Below, piece after piece: positions 11,063-21,539 of a stretch of DNA of 64,000 nucleotides. The notes below the pieces were generated by a model, which worked only from the letters and a program-made list of their open reading frames with translations, did no database searches and had not been told where the DNA came from. Numbering within the stretch: position 1 is the first letter of the stretch; every line of letters starts with the position of its first letter. The position numbers and the translations under genes were made by a program. This stretch comes from Arcuatula senhousia (taxonomy: Eukaryota > Mollusca > Bivalvia > Mytilida > Mytilidae): positions 17,745,501-17,809,500 of the forward strand of contig OZ020307.1 in assembly GCA_963971305.1 (NCBI GenBank), written 5' to 3'.

Positions 11063-12169
11063 TTAATTAACATCAAAATCAAGACTCATTCAGTGTGTTT
11101 TTTCCAAATACAATATTTTTTTTATTTTGGCTTTATTTAAACTGGTGTTTTCTAGGAAGGCAAATACTGCTGCAAATGGGTATAAAGCTAGGCCAATTGA
11201 TACTTTTTTTTTTTGCATTTGATTTTGTCAGTGCGAGATACAATTAATTGCTATACATGTAAAACGTAGAAAGATCTTGGTAGGATCGTACTAAGAACGC
11301 CAAAGGCGTGGTAGCATCGTAGTGTTGTCGTGGTATGATCTTATAGGTCGTAGTATCATCGTGGTACGATCGTAGAGGTCGTACTACAATCGTGCTATGA
11401 TCGTGACGAGAGCGCAGCGCTAGCGTAGTGGGATCGGCTGTCAATTAAGGTACGTCCTAACCACGATTGTACCACGACATTACTACGACTGAAGCCGACT
11501 GCTCCACGATCCTATTACGATCACAGTACGCTGTTAGTACGCTCTATTTTCACCACGACTGCACTACGAATGTTTTGAACATGTTCAAAATTTACGTAGT
11601 GCAGTCGTAGTCACCCACGACCTAGTACGATCACAACACGACCTCCACGACCCCAGGACGACAACACCACGATGTTCCACAATTAAGGAAAAAATCTAGA
11701 TCGTAGTAAGATTAAAAACGAAAGAATATGGAATATGTGCCAAAAGGTCGTGGTCCAGTGTGACGGGGGCTTTACCTCAATGTAAACCCGTCAGTTAATT
11801 AACGGTTGCACTCCCCAAGTGTATTTGTATTGGAGTCATGTGACATCAATATGGGCAATTTCGGAATTTCTAAAAATGCCAATTTTTTCATTATTTGTTT
11901 TAATATTTCGAGCGATCTGAACTGTTTTTGAACAGCTAAGACATTGAAATAACATTTTCGTCAATAATTATTTCTATACACGCACCGTTCACGTGATCAT
12001 AACAAATATGAGAGCTTGCAAACAACAAACGCAACATTAAACTAAGAAAATCTAAAACTTCTGGCAAATGGATTAATCTAAAGTTAATGATCCTTTCTAT
12101 TTATATACCGCATTCAAAGTGCTAGAGAATCGTAAAGAGTAAAGGTATTAAATAACAAAATTATCGAAC

Positions 12170-12330
12170 CTGGAGGATAAATCTGAAATGTCCATGAGAA
12201 AAGACATAACAAGGAAAACATACCGGAAATATGAAGACCACAATGGTCCTGACTTGTTACAGGCATTTAAAAAGAAATGGTGGATTAAACCAGGTTTTAT
12301 GGCACACAAAACCTCCCCATTCCATTGCGA
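12170..12330 (-). repeat. Dispersed repeat, CCATAAAACCTGGTTTAA..CAAGTCAGGACCATT family
   Basis: The minus strand reads GCCATAAAACCTGGTTTAAT and AACAAGTCAGGACCATTGTG. Plus-strand relatives are at 46410-46560 and 28530-28680. The open frame on the plus strand at 12188-12415 is a by-product. Confidence 0.6.
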
Positions 12331-12778
12331 TCTTGGGATCCGTTACACAAAACACAACACGGTTGTGAAGACATATACTCTCTCAAAAAAGATATTGCAA
12401 ATACTACGGAAATAAAAACTATTGAATTTCAACCAAATAATGTCGTACGAATGTGAAATTTTGCAGAATCATTTAGAAATGATTAATCTTACGTGTAAAA
12501 TTACAAGCCAACAAAGGCGCAGCGCCAACTGTAGTAATACCGTCTATATGATAAAATTACGACTTCACTTGTGTTCTCTCGGTTTCTATAAAAACGATGC
12601 ATACGATCTTCTGGCTCCCATTTTCACACATATTGAAGCCCTTGCTCCCATACCCCACGTTTTTAAAAACCTCGGATGGCGCTAGCGCTGGTGCTTATCC
12701 AACTTTGAAAAATCATGGAAATTGATAGTCTTAGCTAACATCCAGTAATTCTGGTAACCAATATTTGAAACGGTTACT

Positions 12779-14103
12779 TTTTAGCTCAAAGGCCATGTGA
12801 GCTATTGCCATCACTTGGCGTCCGTCGTCGTTGTCCGTCGTCGTCGTCGTTAACTTTTCTTCAAACTTCTTTTCCTCTGAAACGGCTGCACAGATTCAGA
12901 CCAAATTTAGTCTGGTGGTACTTTAGGGTATCCCCCACAGAACTGAAGTGGGGATTTTTGATTCGTCGAAAAACATGGCCGCCGTTGCTAAAAATAGACC
13001 AGGGGGGTCAGACTACTGTTTTTGGCTTGTAAATCAAAAAGTATAAGAGATAGATGAAATCTGATGCCCCCTACTGCTTCAGCATCAAAAGTTCTACAAA
13101 AGTCACCATTTGGTCCAAGTTGTCAGATGACCCCTTATAGGTGTTACAGCCCCTTAAAGGTGAAAAATAGCGTTTTTTTCATGTTTTTACCCTATAGTAT
13201 GAAAACTATTGCAGATAGAGAAAAGCTGTTGCTTGCTTTAATGTTCAGCTCATTTAGCTCTACAAAAGTCTCCATAGGGTCGAAGTTGTCAGATGACCCC
13301 TTATAGGGGTTACGTCCCCTGAAATAATGTTTTTACATGTTTTAGGCCTATGGAATGAAAACTATAATTGCAGATAGAGAGAAGCTGTTGCTTGCTTAAA
13401 TGTTCAACTAATTAAGCTGTACAAATGTCTCCATAGGGTCGAAGTTGTCAGATGACCCCTAAAGGGGTTACGGCCCCTAAAATGATGTTTTTTTCATGTT
13501 TTTGCCCTATAGAAAGAAAACTATAGCAGATAGAGAAAAGATGTTGCTTGCTTAAATGTTCAGTTCATTTAGCTCTACAAAAGTCTCAATAGGATCGAAG
13601 TTGTCAGATGACCCTAAAGGGGTTACTGCCCCTAAATTAACCTTTTTCATGTTTTTGGCCTATAGAATGAAAACTATAGCAGATAGAGAAAAGCTGTTGC
13701 TTGCTTAAATGTTCAATGCATAAAGCTCTACAAAAGTCTCCATAGGGTCGAAGTTGTCAGATGACCCCTTATAGGGGTTACGGCCCCTAAAATAACCTTT
13801 TTCATGTTTTTGGCCTTTAGAATGAAAACTATAGCAGATAGAGAAAAGCTGTTGCTTGCTTAAATGTTCAGTGCATAAAGCTCTACAAAAGTCTCCATAG
13901 GGTCGAAGTTGTCAGATGACCCCTTAAAGGGGATACGGCCCCTAAGATAACGGTTTTTCGTGTTTTTGGCCTATAGAATGAAAACTATTGTAGATAAAGA
14001 AAAACTGTTGCTTGCTTAAATGTTCAGCTCATTTAGTTCTTCAAAATATAGGGTTGACATCAAGACCAGGTGAGCTATTTAGGCTCCTGGGAGCCTCTTG
14101 TTT
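12779..14103 (+). mobile_element. Non-autonomous element with about 155-bp tandem core (pearl/Helentron-like), well-preserved copy
   Basis: The 5' arm starts TTTTTAGCTCAAAGGCC with the GTCGTCGTCGTCG region. The core is roughly six units starting at GCTCTACAAAAGTCTCCATA (near 13091, 13258, 13415, 13572, 13725, 13880), each with GTCAGATGACCCCTT, a GGCCCC block and GCAGATAGAGAAAAGCTGTT. The 3' arm is CCAGGTGAGC, then the GGCTCCTGGGAGCC hairpin and TCTTGTTT. The left-arm, tandem-core, right-arm plan is that of bivalve pearl-type elements. A short deletion removed CACCTGG from the 5' end motif. It has no coding capacity and lies in the GPCR intron. Confidence 0.88.
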
Positions 14104-16589
14104 GGTTCCATAACCATACAAAAATCTTCCTTTCTTTGATACCATCATTATCATAACGATAATCCCTTCTTAAGTGGTTAACATCAGGCTCAACATGAGG
14201 CGTGAATTTCCCCCGCGCACGACATATCGGTTGAAGGAGTTTTGAACAAGGGAATTCTCCTTTGATTATTCATCCAGAGTGATATCAGCACCAAAACATT
14301 ATCGTGAACTAAAATACCATTTTTTCAAAGAAAGCTTCTGCAAAACATTCTAACAAATGGCAAACAGTATGAGAAGGACGGTTCAGAGATTTTGAAAAAT
14401 TGGACGGAGTGTAGTGCATCAAGAGTCAAATGGGTACATGATCATCCTTACCAATAACATAACAAACGTAAAACACAAGACATTTTTACTTTTTAAAGAC
14501 CTTCTGAAAATTTTGATCTCATGAAAAATCGTGTATCTACTGATTGAATTGGATCTGTGCATGCGCCAAAGCCTAATTGTGCACTCAACACGGAAAGAAA
14601 GCACAAACTTGTGGGTTATAAGAATCTGATATTGAAATCTTATACGGAACGTTCTTTTTGAATATAAGGAAGGTAGTTTGAGTACTGCCTTGCAAAAAAA
14701 CCGCATGACATAATTCTGATTGATATGCGCACTTGATTTTTTCGATATTTTATAAAAATTTTAGCAATTAAAGAAAAAATGGTCCCTTTACAATTGCCAA
14801 GCAAAATTTCATAATGATATTGCAACAACTGATGATATAAAACTCGACTTTTGTAAGCGATTTTAGTTCAAAATTTTTGCATGTTGCGTTTCTTTTTTGA
14901 GAGAGTATAGTAGGGATGTTGAGGTGATTATCTCAGTACAAGAACCAGCCAAACACTAATCAAAACAATCAGTAACCATTTCGTTTAACACAGTAGAAAC
15001 TATGCTTCAGTTGTTAACAAAAGCACTGACACAAGCCAATGCAAGGACACGGAGCTTGCCAGATTTACTATAAACCACAGTGTACGAGGGGAACTTTAAG
15101 GAATCGCATACGAGACACTGAATTTACGAGGTAGGACAGATACATGTGGAAGGGTAAAAATCTTTATCATCGTTACTTGTTTGCTAAAAATTAATTTTGC
15201 CAAAGTGGCCTGGGGGATGCATTGCCTGACTGTCTCAAGTCTCCTGTTTATTTACATCAGTGCAAATAATTATTGAGACCGTGCATGTCTCATATTGACC
15301 GTGCCTGTCTCATATTAGGTGACAGTGTGAGACTATGGTTGAACACAAAAAATCTGGTAAAGAACATTTGCTTTTTATGTTTTTACAGAATACGAGCTCA
15401 AAAGTGTAATATAAAAAAAAATTTCTTGTTGATTTAGACAATTTTGATTTACACACATTTAGTTTTGAAGACGACCACTTCTTTACACCCTTTGTACTTG
15501 TGACAATACATAATGTTCAGTCTACTTAGAAATAGAAAGGGATAATGTTACGCGGTTAAAACTTTCGCACTACTAACAAGTTAACATTACAACGCAAATG
15601 TCAAAAGTAAAGTAACTACAAGTTCTGTAGAGGCTCAGCACGACCATTTCTTTTAAGTACGCACAATCAATACACGTTAGACTGTTGTTCCAGCCGTTAC
15701 GGAAAGGAAAGAGGTACGAGCGGAAGACGCTCTAACCTAAGACAATATCGGTATACTTTACTTAACAGTCAGTGCGTGCGAGCAATTGATTTTTTTTCAA
15801 ATTGAGCCATAATTACATAGATGTCATTAGAAATGAAATAGGAATTTAATACCACTACGGTTGTGCTAAATGATAAATTCTAATTTGGGCTATTAAGCTT
15901 CTTGTAAGAATTAAATGAAGTCTTAAATGCCAATTATTCATACCAAAAGACAGGATAATGTTTCCTGTGCTGCCCTTTTCAAGTGTATTTGAATGACTTT
16001 GACGACAGCACGATTTACGTTTTAATTCTGAAGAATTATTTTTTTCTTTGAAAATAAAGAAGATCAGGAGATTGTTTAGAATCAATATCTGTTTTGATCT
16101 TCTTTTAGAGAAATTTGATAACAATAAGGTGCTACCACCTCATGTGAGCATATACTTATGTTTTAGTAGATGATTATGTTTCAGCTTTAAGAATGGACAT
16201 TTTTTTTATAGTCAATGATATTATAAAATTTAATTGAAGTGTAAATTAGTTTGCATTTAATCTAGTAATGAAATCTCAAAATCCATGCGCATATTAACTT
16301 CAAACTTATTCTTAAGTTTATTGTAAAATGAATAAGTATAAGTCTTCGCTTAAAGTTATTAAAATGTTTGTTTATAATTAGCAATATTTAAAAACAGTTT
16401 TAAGAGAAATGTCATATTATTGCAAATGTGTAATTAAAAATGTCCTTGAATTGAAATAAACAATGCATTCAATATACACTGATATATACAAATAAACGCA
16501 TCAGCTTCTTTTTCTTTGTAATTTTAATTTCATTACTCAGAAAAACAACATTAAAAACTTTGAATTTGACCCATGGAGGATACAAACAC
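14104..16589. other. Intronic AT-rich DNA
   Basis: Nothing supported apart from a small direct repeat GACCGTGC.TGTCTCATATT (15279-15318). Confidence 0.6.
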
Positions 16590-16900
16590 TATGTGAGAGG
16601 CATACTTGTAGTGGTTTCTTTAGTAAGCGTTACCATGATTACGGTGTTCATGGTTCGACCATCGTCTTGGGTGAACTTTATGGACCAGTGTACGGACTTT
16701 CCCTTGATATCATTTGCAAGAATGGTCTCGATTTACGCTGCTAGCTCTTCGGAAGGAACAAAAATACTTAAAGACCCCTTATGTAGAGTTCGATAAGAGA
16801 AGGCTCCATAGGGGCCGCTCAAACCGACCCACTCGAAAACTGGTAATAAATTAACAGAAGAAGTAAGCTTGTTTCCAAATCCAGTGTAAATAATTAGGTT
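16590..16900 (+). repeat. Dispersed repeat fragments in the GPCR intron
   Basis: It shares CGTCTTGGGTGAA with the SINE body at 7727, and AAGCTTGTTTCC.AATCCAG with 8265. The piece CCTTATGTAGAGTTCGATA also resembles 39805-39840 on the minus strand. It is a composite of old repeats, not an exon. Confidence 0.45.
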
Positions 16901-17626
16901 CTAACTAATAAATACAATTTTAGTCTTTCTAATGTCTACCTCAGTTCGTTACGTTTCAATTTAATTCACAACTTTTTTTGCTTATGCTTAGTGTATACAC
17001 TTGGGACCTTAAATGTACAATGATGACATTTAGTAATATGCAGACAATTACTTTTCAATTAGTGTTGAAACTTATTTATTGATTGCTGTTTCTCTTGTGT
17101 CCAGTCGACACCATCAAGGTCATGATAAGGACAAGATAAATGTGAAACTTGAGCTATAGAACATCAGAAGACGTAAGGAGTTCGGAAAAATAATGACTGT
17201 TATGACCATACCAAAAGAAAATTTGTTTGCAAAAGAAAATATTACGCATAGACATAGATTTGTTTTATTCAACCTGCAATTCCACCGGCAAAATTTTGTC
17301 ATTCCTTAAAATTATTTTTGGTTAAATTTTTTACCCAACCACAATCAACCCGTGGACAAGCAGTCTGGTATCCGTAATTGTATAAGTTTACATGTAACAA
17401 TTAAAACATCATAAAACTAAAATCGCCAAAAAAAAGTTGAAAAAGTAAACCCTGTCAGTGTCACCTAGTGTTATAATTGTTTGTGTTCTTTGCGTATAAT
17501 GGTATTGCTAATTTATATGGAATAAGCAATTAGAAAATAAATTTAGGAAGTTTGTCATGTTTGTAGATGAAAATAACTTAATATTCATCAAAATGCCGGT
17601 GTATGTACACTATATAAATTAGTTAC

Positions 17627-18364
17627 CCGTCGTTTTGAGTTCGCCAGCCTTTCATCTCTCATCGGTACTGCTTCTCCTGGTGTTTTCTTGATCCAGATAA
17701 CATATCCGATTCTACTGTATGTACATGCTAGTGCCATCAATGGGATAAAATACTGTAGTAACAGAATAACAAGACTGTAGACTGAACGGTCCATTCCCGT
17801 AAACACCTCGATGCATTGGCCTTTTTGGCATGCTGTTGTGTCGTTGGGATAAGTAATTCTAGATGTGATGGCAGTTGGTAGAGGCACTCCAGCAGAAACT
17901 ATCCAGACGCATATAAGGACTAAAACTACTCCTTTGTTCGTAATTTTAGGTCTGAGCGGGTGTAAAATGGCAATATAACGGTCTATACTCATTGCAAGCA
18001 TTGTGAGAGCACTAGAAAACACCGCAACGACTTGAATGTACGTACCAAACGGGCATGTAAAGGCTCCAAATGGCCAGTAGTGAAACATCAAGTTCGCCAT
18101 AACTGCGATGGGTAACATTACGGCTTTAACAATATCACTGAAGGCAAGGTTTAATAAGAACAAATTAGTTACACTTCTCATTCGATGGTCATTTATAATC
18201 AAATAACAAACAACACCGTTTCCAAAAATCGCAACAATGAAAACAATGCCATAAATTATAAGAAGAAATATTTCCCATGGTCCAATATTAGAAATACATG
18301 GATCGTCTAAGTCCATCTGTAAATTTTGTGTATTGGTAGTATTTTCTGTGGTTAATTCCATCAT
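17627..18364 (-). CDS. Peptide GPCR (luqin/RYamide/tachykinin-like), exon 1: residues 1-246, TM1-TM5
   Basis: A rhodopsin-class receptor in the plasma membrane that should bind a neuropeptide and signal through G proteins. The exon starts at the first of two adjacent ATG codons and ends with SKRR before a GT donor (reverse complement of 17621-17626). Visible marks: glycosylation sequon N8; TM1 with GN at 48-49; TM2 LAFSD with D77; TM3 starting near C104 and ending in DRY (128-130); TM4 W154; ECL2 with cysteines 179 and 184 and sequon N174; TM5 with P208; then a PGEA..RDER..SKRR third-loop stretch. That loop, the HPLRP stretch after DRY and the two-cysteine ECL2 resemble luqin/RYamide receptors, with tachykinin and NPY receptors as neighbours. 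All class-A landmark residues are present and there is no frameshift. The ligand is inferred from family resemblance only; class-A peptide GPCR is near certain. Confidence 0.96.
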
Positions 18365-18390
18365 TCTGCTTCTACAATAGAAAACACAAT
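18365..18390 (-). other. Probable 5'-UTR splice acceptor of the GPCR gene
   Basis: Seven bases before the start codon, the minus strand reads a T-rich tract ending TTTTCTATTGTAG and then AAGCAGA. This fits a 3' splice site, so the mRNA probably has an upstream non-coding exon and the promoter lies further upstream, either within or beyond the transposon at 18681-20104 or outside the visible model. It is a motif-level inference. Confidence 0.5.
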
Positions 18391-18853
18391 CATTTATGAT
18401 ATCAAGTATTACAGATATGAAAGGAGCTTGGCATTCAGGTTACAAACAATTATCACTTCAATCGCAGATAATCATTTTAATAGAATGCTAATTAAAAAGA
18501 ATGACCTGTTGGAAGCAAACGAAATAATAGTTTGGTATTTTGAGTACTCTATAAAAGCATAAGTCATTCAAACACCAGCTTATTTCTCCAACAAATGTCC
18601 CAAAAATAAAACAATTTACGAAGGACATTAGCGTACAAGGTTAATTATCACTCGGTTCAAAAACCCACATATCGTGGGTTTAGAGCAAAAAGGTTCTATG
18701 TGCATTTTATGTTGAAATTGAGTTAGATATGCATTGATGTACATATTGGATGTGTACATATCACCCCTTAATATCTAAGCAATATCATTTATAATAAAAT
18801 AGAAAATGTATTGTGTAGTATGGTTCTATGTGCAAACATGCAATTAAATTAGT

Positions 18854-18990
18854 GCAGTAAGGTTCTATGTACAAAGTATTTGAGCAGTAAGGTTCTATGT
18901 ACAAAGTATTTGAGCAGTAAGGTTCTATGTACAAAGTATTTGAGCAGTAAGGTTCTATGTACAAAGTATTTGAGCAGTAAGGTTCTATGT
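18854..18990 (+). repeat. Perfect 30-bp tandem repeat, four copies plus a partial
   Basis: Units at 18871, 18901, 18931 and 18961 are identical (ACAAAGTATTTGAGCAGTAA, then GGTTCTATGT), preceded by a 17-bp partial at 18854. Each unit carries the element end motif GCAGTAAGGTTCTATGT. One frame is open through all units but has no upstream start. Confidence 0.95.
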
Positions 18991-19235
18991 GTCATAATAA
19001 AATAATAAGAACCAACAGAAAAGAGTACTCAAAGCAATATCACCTAACGGTAATTGGAAAGAGAGATTGTATTTGTAAAGCCTTTTTTCTCGGAGTCTTA
19101 GATATTACCCAGAAGACTGGCGATAACGCTTTAAAAGGCAGGAACATGGTGTTTTTGTTGGAAGTGACAATAGAGCAAAAATGTGAATCGGGAAATAAAA
19201 CACCAGAAGTTGAACACTTAATTTCAGAGACTTAA
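18987..19235 (+). pseudogene. Transposase N-terminal remnant
   Basis: 82 codons. The stretch KRDCICKAFFLGVLDI resembles the conserved C(K)..FFL.TLDI block near the start of a DDE-type transposase family that I remember from insects, cnidarians and molluscs. This is recall, not a search. The track uses an ATG (tgt-cat context) just after the 30-bp array. It stops without the catalytic region. Confidence 0.45.
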
Positions 19236-19430
19236 AGATACTTAGACAACACATGTGCAGAAATGTGAGAAAAAAAACTGTGGACAGCAAGACAATACAT
19301 TGGTTGAGTTTTAAATTGATCAAAGCTACTAAAACTGCACCCAGCACGTTTTTTTTTCAACTGAGAATTTAATGAAGATAGTTTCCTAGAAGTAAAGGTT
19401 CAACAGTCTGGCCTAAGAGGACAAAAGCCC

Positions 19431-19631
19431 ATGGTGGAAAACATAATGTTGTCCAAAGCGTACGATGCAAAACTTTTAAATGCCAAAAACTCAGACCTAT
19501 CTTCTCGATGTAAGAGTAGAGTTATACTAGGGAGATACCACTCATACTACGAGAACTTATTATGTGCCGCCTCTGTCAAGGACAAGCTACCAGAGCCAGA
19601 TATGGATGAAAATGAGGAGGAATTTGAATGA
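19431..19631 (+). pseudogene. Transposase C-terminal remnant
   Basis: 66 codons ending in an acidic tail (DMDENEEEFE). The part DLSSRCKSRVILGRYHSYYE resembles the last conserved block (I...YH.FY..L) of the same transposase family as the upstream remnant. The frame is open upstream only to a stop near 19405. It suggests that an internal deletion joined the two ends. Confidence 0.4.
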
Positions 19632-21129
19632 TAAAACACTAGAAGCCTTTTTAAACACTCAAACACAATCCATTGAATTATTATTATGGCTTTTTGATAT
19701 AATTTTTACATTTTTCGAACAAATAAAACTTGGACATTAATGGTGACCGAACAAATTAAACTTAAACAATGGAATAAACAATTTGTGTCAGTCTATTTGT
19801 ATCTTATTAGACCAGAGGCTATGTTTATATTAAAGGAAGTGTGCACATAGAACCTTTTTGCATAAAAATTTAGCCCTTTTACCTTAGAGCAGTAAGGTTC
19901 TATATGCTTTGACCCACTTTTTTACCAATTATATATTTCACATGTCGTTGATTATGATAAAGTGACAACATCTTTGTCTTCCCCGTATGTGTACAAAAAA
20001 CTATGATAATAGGACAAGAACTCGAATTTTCATAGGCATTAGAACATTAAAATCCATTTTTCTCAACAAAAGTATGAAAAATGCACATAGAACCTTACTG
20101 CTCTGATCCCTCGATATGTATTGGCCACTTTTCAACATGGAATTTAAAAAAATACATGGTTCCAGTCTTTAATGAAAATGCGCATTGCATTTACTGTACA
20201 AACAAGCAAAGGAAACAACGAAACTTAAACAGGGCAGACATGAAAGATCAAAGACACCAGAAATTACGAATTGAATATAACACTAACCATAAACACCAGT
20301 CTCAGCGAATTATATGACACTTTGGATCTGAGTTTATGTAAAAATATGTTCGGAATCACTCCTAGATTACACGAAAAAACTTAGTAATGAACAAATTGTT
20401 TATTGCTTAGCACCTGATCTCAATAAAACATGACACTAAAGATTTAAAAGACTATGGTATGTTCGACCAAAAAGGTCATATGTCTAGTTGTTATAGTTAA
20501 CCAAAGTCCCTTGGAGCAGAATTAGATACTCAATTATAATAAAGATTGCTTATAGTCAATAAAATCTGATACTTCAGAGTGCACAAAAAATAACAAAAAA
20601 ATCCTTTTGTAACACACACTTTTATAGTCTTGACAAGCAGGTATTTTTGACTTTCTTCAATATCACCTCCTTGAAAAGTTTGCCGTCTTAAGGGTTATAT
20701 GAGATAGACAATACCTAAATGCGAGCACAGCCAGTCAAAAACTTTCAAAAAGGACCTTTTTAAGAGCTAGCTTTCGGAACCGCAGCTACGAGTCATCCGA
20801 ATGAATTGTTTTGAATGATAATTGATTATTATTTTGAGCTGAATACACAATGTCTTAAATAAGTAGCATATTTTTTCATTAGCGAATAAAAGTTTGATTT
20901 TGAAGATCTGAAGTCATCGAAGTTATTTTTATTTTGATCAGTTCATTTTCTAGAACTTTCAATTTGGGACGAGGTGCTTGGGCCGAATGAGCGTAAAAAA
21001 TTAAGATGTAAAAAAAAATGAATAGATTTAGTTTACTTTAAAAAATGTAGTAACTCATCGTCATCAGAATATTTTTCTCATTGTTCTATATTTACATAGA
21101 TAAGTTTTGGAAGGCGACTAGCAAATTTT

Positions 21130-21260
21130 GTATTTATTTTCAAATTCACACCGGACCTGTGTGAACTGTGAGAAGTATATCCGGACAAAAAAATCAATAT
21201 CAGCATTAGACAAAATTTTGGCGGGAACTTGCCGTAGAGCTCTCTAAAAAAAAGGAAACG
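21130..21260 (+). repeat. Dispersed repeat, TCAGCATTAG..CCGTAGAGCTCTC family
   Basis: It shares CCGGAC, ATCAGCATTAG, GGCGGGAA and CCGTAGAGCTCTC in order with 59905-60002. The second copy runs straight into a GC-rich hairpin; this one does not. Confidence 0.6.
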
Positions 21261-21279
21261 CAGATCCCTGAAATGTGTT

Positions 21280-21385
21280 TTGTAACAGTTTGCATTGGTT
21301 CATTTGATCAGTTGGAGGTAGATGTATTTTTGTTATAAGCAGTGAAATACAATGAAAATATTTGATAGGTCGATAAAATAAAAAC
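21280..21385 (+). repeat. Left copy of a 105-bp direct repeat
   Basis: CTGAAATGTGTTTTGTAACA, then TTTGATCAGTTGGAGGTAGA and GTGAAATACAA recur with about 10 changes at 22918-23022. The two copies enclose 1.5 kb that holds another repeat, 21540-22785. Confidence 0.75.
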
Positions 21386-21539
21386 ATGTACTACAAAAGG
21401 GTTGATTGGTAACTGATAATTTGACATAAGAAAATCGATTGTTTGATATAAAAAAATGCATTTTGCCGTCGCATTAAAGTGTAAAATTTACCAAAATTTA
21501 AAGAATTAAGATTGCATTGCGATATGATTACATGAATAT

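Larger units (their letters stand above)
9567..11773. mobile_element. TIR DNA transposon (non-autonomous) with subterminal ACG-word arrays
   Basis: The ends are AAAGCACCCATCACACTG on the left and, reverse-complemented on the right, AAAGCCCCCGTCACACTG, each followed by an ACCACGA block. Next to each end is a long array of degenerate words such as CTACGACC, CCACGATC and GTACGA (9580-9935 and 11263-11740), in both orientations on the right side. Successive ACG triplets sit 9-11 bp apart. Subterminal repeats of this type are known binding sites for the transposase in CACTA and related superfamilies, but the superfamily is not settled here. There is no transposase. Two small foldback elements lie in the middle. 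It sits within the GPCR intron. Confidence 0.7.
9388..17626 (-). other. Intron of the peptide GPCR gene (8,239 bp), rich in mobile elements
   Basis: It runs from GTAACT (donor side, 17626) to ..TTTCCAG (acceptor side, 9388) and splits the third intracellular loop just before TM6. It holds a 2.2-kb TIR element (9567-11773) with two smaller foldback elements inside, a 1.3-kb tandem-core element (12779-14103), and dispersed repeat fragments at 12170-12330, 16590-16900 and 17080-17160. The remaining parts (14104-16580, 17161-17626) are AT-rich with no supported exon. Confidence 0.9.
18681..20104. mobile_element. Internally deleted DNA transposon with AAGGTTCTATGTGCAT ends
   Basis: The left end AGAGCAAAAAGGTTCTATGT, GCATTTT is inverted at the right end (reverse complement AGAGCAGTAAGGTTCTATGT, GCATTTTT). 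Further copies of the motif lie inside at 18822, in the 18854-18990 array, at 19845 (inverted) and at 19888. Two open frames survive inside, at 18987-19235 and 19431-19631. They look like the start and end of one transposase, so the middle seems deleted. It lies about 300 bp upstream of the GPCR start. Confidence 0.65.

Noticed and set aside
11244..11444. Minus-strand 66-codon frame rich in His, Arg, Thr
   Set aside because: It is the same array translated; not a protein.
18853..19004. Open frame through the 30-bp array encoding a ten-residue repeat
   Set aside because: No start codon, a stop just upstream (18850-18852) and a stop soon after; the 30-bp period makes one open frame likely by chance.
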